Shown one piece after another: positions 58,067 through 64,000 of a DNA stretch of 64,000 bases (positions are counted from its first letter, which is position 1; every line of letters begins with the position of its first letter). The translations under genes and the position numbers were made by a program. Below the pieces are notes generated by a model that saw nothing but the letters and a program-made list of their open reading frames with translations, was not told the origin of the DNA and made no database searches. The DNA is taken from contig CAKTMO010000001.1 in assembly GCA_934573935.1 (NCBI GenBank), forward strand, positions 151,598-215,597. The letters run 5' to 3'. This DNA comes from an uncultured Oscillospiraceae bacterium. GTDB lineage: Bacteria; Bacillota; Clostridia; Oscillospirales; Oscillospiraceae.

Positions 58067-58798
58067 TTACCACGTCATGACGGAGGCCAGCAGCTGCTGC
58101 GTTGCTGTTTCTTTGGGGGCGCGAAGGAGGGCGGCGGTCTCGCCCTGCTCCACGACGCGGCCCTCCTGCATCACCAGAAGGCGGCTGCACAGGCCGGCCA
58201 CCACCGCCAGATCGTGGGAGACGAACACGGCGGCCATGTGGTTCTGGCGGCAGAGCGTCCGGAGCAGTTCCAGGATCCGCGCCTGGGAGACCACGTCCAG
58301 CGCGCTGGTGATCTCGTCACACAGCAGGAGCTGCGGTGAGACGGCCATGGCGCGGGCGATGGCGAAGCGCTGGCACTGGCCGCCGCTGAGATCCCGCGGA
58401 TACCGCTGGGCCAGCTCCGGCGGCAGGCCTACCATGGCGCACAGCGCCGGAATGTCGGCGGGGGCGCCCCGCCCCAGCAGGCTGTGGATGCTGTCCCGCA
58501 GGGAGTCCCCTATGCGGCGGCGAGGATGGAAGGAACCGGCGGCGTCCTGAAAGATCATCTGTATGGCGCGGTAGTCGGCCTTTGTCCGTCTGGTGGTCAA
58601 CGGCTCGCCGTGCAGGAGGATCCGGCCGCTGTCGGCGGCCTCCAGGCCGCTGATGAGGCGCAGCAGGGTGGTCTTGCCACAGCCGCTCTCCCCTACGACG
58701 CCCAGGATCTCTCCGGCCTCCAGGGTGAAGGAGACGCCGTCCACCGCCCGCAGGGAGCCGTAGCGTCTGGTCAGGTCATGGACTTGCAGAAGCGTCAT
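58067..58798 (-). CDS. nickel/peptide ABC transporter ATP-binding protein (NikE/DppF-like)
   Basis: ATPase subunit of 243 residues. Walker [10 protein letters not shown] is at 36-44, the Q-loop is [11 protein letters not shown], the signature is [16 protein letters not shown], Walker B is [12 protein letters not shown] and the switch His is in FVSHDLAVV. It lacks the C-terminal oligopeptide-transporter extension of OppF, as in NikE. The start is ATG 58798, overlapping the preceding ATPase gene by 4 nt. Fifth transporter gene of the operon. Confidence 0.93.
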   Translation of the reverse strand: MTLLQVHDLTRRYGSLRAVDGVSFTLEAGEILGVVGESGCGKTTLLRLISGLEAADSGRILLHGEPLTTRRTKADYRAIQMIFQDAAGSFHPRRRIGDSLRDSIHSLLGRGAPADIPALCAMVGLPPELAQRYPRDLSGGQCQRFAIARAMAVSPQLLLCDEITSALDVVSQARILELLRTLCRQNHMAAVFVSHDLAVVAGLCSRLLVMQEGRVVEQGETAALLRAPKETATQQLLASVMTW

Positions 58799-59598
58799 AG
58801 GGCGGCACCTCCTTCTCCGTTCAGGCGGGGCATGGCGCGGAGCAGGGTCTGGGTATAGGCATGGCGGGGGGCGCGGAACACGGCTTCGGTTTCGCCCTGC
58901 TCCACGACGCGGCCGTCGTGCAGCACAGCGATCCGGTCGGACAGGAAGCGGGCCAGGGCCAGATCGTGGGTCACCACCAGCTGGGCGACGCCGTTTTGCC
59001 GGCTCAGGCTTTTCAGCTGCCGCGCCGCTTGCAGGCGCATGGGGGCATCCAGGGCGCTGGTGGGTTCGTCCGCCAGCAGCACCCGCTGGCCCAGCAGCAG
59101 GGACAGGGCGATGGCGGCACGCTGGTTCATGCCGCCGCTGAGCTGGTAGGGGCGGCTGGACAGGATACGGGGGGCGTCGGTCAGGCCCAGCGACGCCAGG
59201 GCCGCGGAGGCGTCGGCGGTGAAGCGGTCGGGGCGGTATTTCCCGTGGCTTTTCAGGGTGTCGCGGAATTGAGCGGCGTAGGGGCGGAGGGGATCGAAGG
59301 ACGCGCCGGGATTTTGGAAGATCATGCCCATCTGGGCGCAGCAGAGGCACTGCCGCTCCCTGCGGGGCAGGGTGGTCAGGGGCTGGCCGGAGAGCGTGAT
59401 CGTGCCGGAGGTAAGGCGCACGGCGGGGTCCACGCCCATAAGGGCTTTGAGCAGGGTGCTTTTGCCGCAGCCGCTCTCCCCCACCACGCAGAGGATCTCT
59501 CCGGCGCGGAGGGTGAAGGAGACGTTTTGAAGCACGGGATGGGACGGATAACCGGCGCTCAGGCCGGTGACGGTCAGGACGGGGGGATGTTGTGTCAT
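58795..59598 (-). CDS. nickel/peptide ABC transporter ATP-binding protein (NikD/DppD-like)
   Basis: ATPase subunit of 267 residues, partner of the NikE-like protein. Walker [10 protein letters not shown] is at about 40-48, followed by [20 protein letters not shown], signature [19 protein letters not shown], Walker [12 protein letters not shown] and switch His in VVTHDLALA. The start is ATG 59598 behind GGAGGAAC and overlaps the permease stop by 4 nt. Confidence 0.93.
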   Translation of the reverse strand: MTQHPPVLTVTGLSAGYPSHPVLQNVSFTLRAGEILCVVGESGCGKSTLLKALMGVDPAVRLTSGTITLSGQPLTTLPRRERQCLCCAQMGMIFQNPGASFDPLRPYAAQFRDTLKSHGKYRPDRFTADASAALASLGLTDAPRILSSRPYQLSGGMNQRAAIALSLLLGQRVLLADEPTSALDAPMRLQAARQLKSLSRQNGVAQLVVTHDLALARFLSDRIAVLHDGRVVEQGETEAVFRAPRHAYTQTLLRAMPRLNGEGGAAL

Positions 59599-60407
59599 CG
59601 TTGTTCCTCCACTGCGGCGCAGTCCCGCACGCAGTCGCCCAGAAGGTGGAAGAGCATGACCGTCACCACAGTGGCGGCGGTGGGGGCCAGCACCGGCCAG
59701 GGGTTCAGCTGGAGGTAGGCGCGGGACTGGTTCATCATGCTGCCCCACTCGGCGTAGGGCTCCTGGACGCCGATGCCCAGGAAGGACAGACCGGCGACGC
59801 CCACCAGCATGGCCCCCAGCTGGGAGGCGGCGCTGACAGAGAGGGTGCCGATCATGTTGGGCAGCAGGTATTGGAACAGGAGCTTCACGTGGCCGCAGCC
59901 GCTGAGGCGGGCGGCGCTAACGTAGGGGGCGGTCTTCAGCGACAGCGTCTGGGCACGGGCCAGGCGGGCATACAGGGGCCAGGCGGTGACGCCCATGGCC
60001 AGCATGGCGTTGCCGATGCCGCCGCCCAGAATACCGGCCACGGCGATGGCCAGCACCATTTGGGGAAAGGAGAGCATGATATCAGCAAGGCGCATCACCA
60101 GCGTGTCGAGCACGCCGCCGTAATAGCCCGCCAGCATCCCCAGCAGCGTACCCGCCGCGAAGGTGACGGCCACCAGCGCAACGGCGGAAAAGACGGAGGT
60201 GCGGGCGCCCGCCATGACGCGGGAGCAGACGCAGCGGCCATAGCGGTCGGTACCCAGAGGGAAGGCGGCGCTGGGCCCCTCGTTCAAGTGATCGGCATGC
60301 GTGGCGGCGGGGTCGTTGGGGGTGAGATAGGGGGCGGCAAGGCTGAAAAGGGCCAGCGCCAGCACCAGAGACAGCAAAACATACAGCTTTCCGCGTTTTC
60401 GGGTCAT
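59595..60407 (-). CDS. nickel/peptide ABC transporter permease (NikC/DppC-like)
   Basis: Inner permease of 270 residues with about 6 helices. An N-terminal helix (about 8-27) is followed by the periplasmic segment [20 protein letters not shown], which is typical of this family (usually GTDxxGRD; here an RC variant). The coupling loop is [20 protein letters not shown] followed by LPN. The start is ATG 60407 behind GGAGGTGCGGCC, overlapping the upstream permease gene by 4 nt. Confidence 0.93.
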   Translation of the reverse strand: MTRKRGKLYVLLSLVLALALFSLAAPYLTPNDPAATHADHLNEGPSAAFPLGTDRYGRCVCSRVMAGARTSVFSAVALVAVTFAAGTLLGMLAGYYGGVLDTLVMRLADIMLSFPQMVLAIAVAGILGGGIGNAMLAMGVTAWPLYARLARAQTLSLKTAPYVSAARLSGCGHVKLLFQYLLPNMIGTLSVSAASQLGAMLVGVAGLSFLGIGVQEPYAEWGSMMNQSRAYLQLNPWPVLAPTAATVVTVMLFHLLGDCVRDCAAVEEQR

Positions 60408-61342
60408 GGCCGCACCTCCTCTCCGACACGGGGATCCACGGCGCGGCAGAGAAAATCCGCCGCCAGATTCACCAGCACGTACACGACGGAGGAGAAGAGG
60501 ACGAAGCCCTGGATCACCGGATAGTCCCGGGCGGTGATGGCGTCCATGGCCAGCTTGCCGAGGCCGGGCCAGCTGAAGATCGTTTCAATGACCACGCTGC
60601 CGCCCAGCAGGGCGCCCACGGACAGGGCCACGATGGTGACGATGGCGGGGGCGGCGTTGCGCAGCACGTCCCGCGGCAGCAGATAGCGCCATTTGACGCC
60701 CCGCGTGCGGGCGGCCAGCACGTATTCCCGCCCCAGCTGCTCCAGCAGCTCGGCGCGGAACTGACGGGTGAAGCGGCTGCACAGAGGGATGGACAGCGCA
60801 AGGCAGGGCAGCAGCAGGCCCCTGACGCTGCCGTCGGCGATGACCGGCAGCAGCTTCAGGCGGATGCAGAAGACGTACATCAGCAGCACGGACAGCAGAA
60901 AATTGGGCAGCGAATTGCCCAAAAAGCTGAAAAAGCGCACCACATGATCCAGAACGCCGCCTTTTTTCACCGCCGTCCACACCGCCAGCGGCAGGGAGAT
61001 CAGCAGGGACAGCGCCAGACTGGTCAGCGACAGCGCGAAGGTGCGGCCCATGGCGGCGGTCAGCTTGCCGGACACCGGCAGGCCGTCCTTGTAAGAGCTG
61101 CCCAGATCGCCCCGCAGGGTGGAGAGCAGCCAGTCGCCATACTGGACGAGGAAGGGCCTGTCCAGACCCATCTCCTGACGGGCGGCGTCCAGCACCTGTT
61201 GGGAGACGGCGACGCCCTGGGCCGTCAGCTTCTTCTGGGCGGGGTCGCCGGGGGATATATACATGAGAAGGAACGCCAGGAAGCTGACGCCCAGCAGGAT
61301 CACGACCAGATGGACCAGCCGCCTGCCGATGGTTTTTTTCAT
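60404..61342 (-). CDS. nickel/peptide ABC transporter permease (NikB/DppB-like)
   Basis: Permease of 312 residues with about 6 helices. Family features: GRRLVHLVVILLGVSFLAFL at the start, SPGDPAQ, a QEMGLDRPFLVQYGDWL periplasmic segment, the coupling loop EYVLAARTRGVKWRYLLPRD followed by VLRNAAPAIVT, and IETIFSWPGLGKLAMDAITA. The start is ATG 61342 behind AGGGGAGAG. It follows the binding-protein gene after a 75-nt gap with a strong hairpin. Confidence 0.93.
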   Translation of the reverse strand: MKKTIGRRLVHLVVILLGVSFLAFLLMYISPGDPAQKKLTAQGVAVSQQVLDAARQEMGLDRPFLVQYGDWLLSTLRGDLGSSYKDGLPVSGKLTAAMGRTFALSLTSLALSLLISLPLAVWTAVKKGGVLDHVVRFFSFLGNSLPNFLLSVLLMYVFCIRLKLLPVIADGSVRGLLLPCLALSIPLCSRFTRQFRAELLEQLGREYVLAARTRGVKWRYLLPRDVLRNAAPAIVTIVALSVGALLGGSVVIETIFSWPGLGKLAMDAITARDYPVIQGFVLFSSVVYVLVNLAADFLCRAVDPRVGEEVRP

Positions 61343-61361
61343 AGGCTCTCCCCTGTTGTGC

Positions 61362-61410
61362 AAGCGCAGGGTGGACGCCGGAGAGGCGGCGTCCACCCTG
61401 TATCGCTTGT
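61362..61410 (-). terminator. intercistronic hairpin between binding-protein and permease genes
   Basis: Long stem: CAAGCG and CAGGGTGGACGCC pair with GGCGTCCACCCTG and CGCTTG across a small bulge (core arms 61368-61380 and 61389-61401). There is no U tract. Likely protects the binding-protein mRNA or partly attenuates the membrane subunits. Confidence 0.6.
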
Positions 61411-61417
61411 GGAATCG

Positions 61418-62944
61418 TTACGCCGCGATATCCGTGGCGGCGTTGATATAGTAGAAGTCGAAGGGGCTGTTTTCGGAGATATTGCAGACGCCCTTGCGCA
61501 TCACGGTGGTTTTGTTGAACAGGCCCACATAGCCGAAGGCGTTGTCGTCGATGGCCAGCTGCACGATGCGGTTGGCCAGGTCGGCGCGGGCCGTCTCGTC
61601 CGTCTCATAGCGGAGCTGACGGATCAGCTGCTGACATTCCGCGCTGTCAAAGCCGCCCACGGCAAAATAGCCGCCGTCGCGGAGGGTACTGTCGATGAAG
61701 TAGTAGGGGTCGCCGTTCTTGTCGGCGATCATGCAGTACAGGGCGATATCGAAATCGCGGTTGGCGATATAGGTGGCGTCGGGATCCTCCTGACAGTTGA
61801 AGGTGACGGCAATGCCTGCTGCCTTCAGCTGCTGCTGCATCAGCAGGGCGATGCTGTCCAGGGAGCGGGCGGCGTAATAGGCCACCGTCAGGGTCAGGGG
61901 CCGGCCGTTCTTTTCATAGAGGCCGTCGCTGTTCAGGGTATAGCCGTCCTGCTCCAGCAGGGCGCGGGCCTTTTCCACGTCGGGCGCGGGCTTGGTCACC
62001 TTGCCGTAGGCGGTGGCGGAGGAGAAGGGGCCGACGGCGGGCGAGACGGTGCCGCCCAGGTATTGGGCGATGGCCGGAGCGTCCACTGTCAGGTTCACGG
62101 CGGCGCGGACGGCGTCGCTCATGGTGGCTTCATTGAGGATATAGAATTGCAGGCGGGTGGCGGGGATCTCCGTCAACCGGTAGGTATCGGGATCGGACAG
62201 GAAGATCTGGCGGGCCGCGGCGGTGACGCTGGTATAAGCGTCGATCTCGCCGTTCTGCATAGCCATCAGCTTGGGCTCGTCCTCCTGCATGTAATAGAAG
62301 ACGGCGCCGTCCAGCTTTACCTGGCCGCCCCAATAGGTTTCGTTGCGGACGACCTCTACGGTGCCCTCCGGCTGGAAGGACTTGATGACGAAGGGGCCGG
62401 TGGCTACAGGGGCAACGTCGATATCGGTGGAGGCGTCCAGATCCAGGATCGCCAGCTCGGGACTTGCCAGCTCGTTCAGGAGGGTGGGGCAGATGTCCGG
62501 CGTGGTGATGGTCAGAGTCTTCTCATCCGCGGCGGTCATGGCGTACTCCGCCAGATAGGCGAAGCGGCTGTTGACCTGGGCGGCGCGCTGCAGATTGCGC
62601 AGCGCCATTTCCGCTGTGAGGGCGCTGCCATTGGAGAAATGCACGCCGTCCTTCAGGGTGATCGTCCAGGTGAGGCCGTCGTCACTGTTTTCGCCCTTCT
62701 CCGCCAGCAGGGGCTGGACGGAACTGTCGTCGCCTATGCGGAAGAGCGTTTCGGTGAGGCCGTAGTTGGAGGTGTACCAGCCGTAATACTCCTTGTGGGC
62801 GTCCAGGCTGGGGTAGGCGAAGCTGACGGCAAGGCGGAGGATCTTCTCTCCGCCGCCGGAGGTGGCTGCGGAGCCGCCGCAGGCGGACAGGCTCAACAGC
62901 AGCAGCGCTGCCAGGAGGAGGGCGATAAGGCGTTGTTGTTTCAT
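61418..62944 (-). CDS. nickel/peptide ABC transporter substrate-binding lipoprotein (NikA-like, SBP family 5)
   Basis: Extracellular binding lipoprotein of 508 residues, SBP_bac_5 family. Signal peptide 1-21 with lipobox LSAC, then a Gly/Ser linker. Family segments are YGLTETLFRIGDDSSVQPLL, WTITLKDGVHFSNGSALTAE near 100, PVATGPFVIKSFQPEGTVEV near 190, and RLQFYILNEA. NikA relatives bind Ni as a chelate and DppA relatives bind peptides; the sequence alone does not decide. The start is ATG 62944 with GAGGG upstream, 13 nt after the methyltransferase stop. Confidence 0.92.
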   Translation of the reverse strand: MKQQRLIALLLAALLLLSLSACGGSAATSGGGEKILRLAVSFAYPSLDAHKEYYGWYTSNYGLTETLFRIGDDSSVQPLLAEKGENSDDGLTWTITLKDGVHFSNGSALTAEMALRNLQRAAQVNSRFAYLAEYAMTAADEKTLTITTPDICPTLLNELASPELAILDLDASTDIDVAPVATGPFVIKSFQPEGTVEVVRNETYWGGQVKLDGAVFYYMQEDEPKLMAMQNGEIDAYTSVTAAARQIFLSDPDTYRLTEIPATRLQFYILNEATMSDAVRAAVNLTVDAPAIAQYLGGTVSPAVGPFSSATAYGKVTKPAPDVEKARALLEQDGYTLNSDGLYEKNGRPLTLTVAYYAARSLDSIALLMQQQLKAAGIAVTFNCQEDPDATYIANRDFDIALYCMIADKNGDPYYFIDSTLRDGGYFAVGGFDSAECQQLIRQLRYETDETARADLANRIVQLAIDDNAFGYVGLFNKTTVMRKGVCNISENSPFDFYYINAATDIAA

Positions 62945-62957
62945 GGCGTCTGCCCTC

Positions 62958-63716
62958 TTATTTCGTGGCCCAGACCATAAAGCCGGGGGTGGAGGCGTAG
63001 TTGATCTTTTCCTCGGGGTTCCACAGGCGCTTGCCCACGGAGGTATCGGCATGGACGGCGGAGAAGCCCAGGGCGGTCAGGGCGTCCACATCCCACTGGG
63101 GGCGGCGCAGACGGCCCATGGGCAGCAGACGGGAGATGCCCTCCATCATATCGGCTTCGGCGTAGGCCTCGTGATCCTCCACGCCCGCAAGGCGGGTGTT
63201 GGCGCGGTCACGGCGGTATTCCTGCTGCTTGTCCTCGTTGAAGAGGTAGGCGTACCAGTTGGCGTCAAAATTCACCAGAGCGCCGCTGGGGCGCAGCACC
63301 CGCATCCACTCGCGGTAAGCGCCCGCCGGATCGGGCAGGTTCCAGGTGAGATTGCGGGTGACGATGGCGTCAAAGCTGCCGTCGGCAAACCGGAGGTGCT
63401 GGGCGTCCATGCGGGCAAAGCGGATGCTGTCCGCCAGCTCGCCCGCGTTGCGCTTTGCCTCCCGCAGCATTCCCTCGGAATAGTCCACGGCGGTGACATC
63501 GTAGCCGCGGCGGGCCAGAATGATGGCGTAGAAGCCCGGGCCGGTGCCGATATCCAGCACCCGCAGGGGCCGCTCGCCCCCGTCGGGGAAGTGGGAGATC
63601 AGCTCATCGGCCCACACCTGATCCCAGCCGTCGGCCAGATTCTTTTTGATGACGTCCGTATAGGACGGGGCGCGGCGCGTCCAGTATTGTCCGATGGAAT
63701 GAAGCAGCTGAGCCAT
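62958..63716 (-). CDS. class I SAM-dependent methyltransferase (first gene of ABC operon)
   Basis: Methyltransferase of 252 residues, paralog of 57303..58040. Motif I is DIGTGPGFYAIILA (about 56-69), VDYSEGMLREAKRNAGE follows, and VTRNLTWNLPDPAGAYREWM plus LRPSGALVNFDANWY match the other copy. Both have RPQWD followed by a short C-terminal domain. The start is ATG 63716 behind GGAGGG. As first gene of a seven-gene operon with the ABC importer, it likely acts on the imported or chelating molecule; that is inference. It could also be a tRNA- or lipid-independent small-molecule methylase. Confidence 0.88.
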   Translation of the reverse strand: MAQLLHSIGQYWTRRAPSYTDVIKKNLADGWDQVWADELISHFPDGGERPLRVLDIGTGPGFYAIILARRGYDVTAVDYSEGMLREAKRNAGELADSIRFARMDAQHLRFADGSFDAIVTRNLTWNLPDPAGAYREWMRVLRPSGALVNFDANWYAYLFNEDKQQEYRRDRANTRLAGVEDHEAYAEADMMEGISRLLPMGRLRRPQWDVDALTALGFSAVHADTSVGKRLWNPEEKINYASTPGFMVWATK

Positions 63717-63822
63717 GGGGATCCCTCCGTCAGATGGTTTTCTTACTGACAGTACAGCGGCTGGGCACGGCACGCACAAGCGGGGTGGGGGGATAGTTTG
63801 TGAAAAATTTGCAAATGGGACA

Positions 63823-63868
63823 ATATAAAATCCCCGCCGCACGCGCAGAGGAATGCGTGCGGCAGGGG
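63823..63868 (-). terminator. terminator of the gene entering from the right edge
   Basis: Stem CCCC-GCCGCACGC (63832-63844) with GCGTGCGGC-GGGG (63855-63868, one bulge), followed on the minus strand by ATTTTATATT, about 37 nt past the stop at 63905. The ABC operon must therefore have its own promoter in the 63717-63830 gap; none was identified with confidence. Confidence 0.75.
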
Positions 63869-63904
63869 TACGTCCACAGGCGTACAGAGGAGGTTTGCCT
63901 GGGG

Positions 63905-64000
63905 TCATTTCTGGATACCGGCGATGTTCTTTGCCAGCTTTTTCTTCTCCTGGATATTCCCCTGACGGGCGATCATGATGCGCTGGGCCTGGGGAGAGCC
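63905..64000 (-). CDS. 3' end of an unidentified gene
   Basis: Thirty-one C-terminal residues are visible, GSPQAQRIMIARQGNIQEKK followed by KLAKNIAGIQK, then TGA. The Lys-rich end has no motif I recognise. The coding frame is supported by the terminator that follows. Confidence 0.55.
   Translation of the reverse strand, partial: GSPQAQRIMIARQGNIQEKKKLAKNIAGIQK

Noticed and set aside
1..64000. CRISPR arrays, tRNA or rRNA genes, transposases, integrases, prophage genes
   Set aside because: None were recognised: no regularly spaced identical repeats, no cloverleaf with a TTCNA-type arm, and no recombinase or phage structural motifs among the supported genes.

Overview
The window is about 60 percent GC and looks like a chromosomal stretch from a strictly anaerobic, low-oxygen Firmicute of the Oscillospiraceae type (Oscillibacter / Dysosmobacter / Lawsonibacter relatives). 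This is an inference from gene content and style: AAAGGAG-type ribosome binding sites, TTGACA-17-TATAAT promoters, a threonyl T-box, a two-gene SufCB-like Fe-S system, a short prolyl-tRNA synthetase, an Asp23-FakA pair, a gdpP-rplI-dnaB block, RNase J, and many lipoproteins of the MKK...LVACGGG type. No tRNA, rRNA, CRISPR array, transposase or phage gene was found. Almost all very long opposite-strand ORFs are GC-rich shadows of real genes.

Layout. 0-2 kb: an ABC importer with a DUF3798 lipoprotein, running off the left edge. 2.4-4.5 kb: thrS under a T-box, lacking the usual TGS domain. 4.6-9.2 kb: HAD phosphatase, ychF, a DMT-family exporter and an APC permease. 9.3-11.5 kb: an Rrf2 regulator and a minimal sufC-sufB pair. 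11.7-15.5 kb: a small unknown protein, an HD-domain protein, a broken MATE exporter with an attenuator, a family 4 uracil-DNA glycosylase and a lipase-like hydrolase. 15.6-19 kb: glpK, a zinc-ribbon protein and a LysR regulator. 19-23 kb: methionine gamma-lyase, a 2-hydroxyacid dehydrogenase and an FAD-dependent protein. 23-28.4 kb: HtrA protease, a pilin-like isopeptide surface protein with a CTG start, Asp23/Gls24 and FakA. 29-32.8 kb: proS, a cysteine desulfidase-like protein and dCMP deaminase. 32.9-37.5 kb: a surface acyl-transfer module (DUF4358 lipoprotein, DHHW, MBOAT, DHHW). 37.7-39.8 kb: PAP2, TauE and a possible Spo0E-like peptide. 39.9-44.9 kb: a complete livKHMGF branched-chain amino-acid importer. 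45.4-54.2 kb: a long housekeeping run gdpP-rplI-dnaB-tilS-hpt-lepB-ftsH. 54.3-57.2 kb: RNase J with a long structured leader, then a 28-residue peptide coupled to an XRE regulator. 57.3-63.7 kb: a nickel/peptide-type ABC importer whose operon begins and ends with paralogous SAM methyltransferases.

How parts work together. Sulfur handling recurs: methionine gamma-lyase and the cysteine desulfidase-like protein can release sulfide, and SufCB builds Fe-S clusters, but these genes are not in one operon. Cell-surface work is done by HtrA, the pilin-like protein, the MBOAT/DHHW module, PAP2, LepB and FtsH. Uptake is done by three ABC systems plus single permeases.

The most unusual non-coding content is a set of dispersed intergenic repeats. 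Family A (about 115-140 bp, imperfect inverted ends) occurs at 32.1, 51.4 and 52.0 kb. Family B (about 200 bp) occurs at 17.1 and 47.9 kb, each copy starting 5-6 nt after a stop codon and in the same orientation relative to the upstream gene. Family C (a composite of several hundred bp) occurs at 28.4-29.1 and, inverted, at 56.3-56.7 kb, with related hairpin modules at 11.6 and 35.5-35.8 kb. The best candidates for an undescribed system are the methyltransferase-bracketed ABC operon, the MBOAT-DHHW-DUF4358 cassette, and the family B 3'-UTR element.
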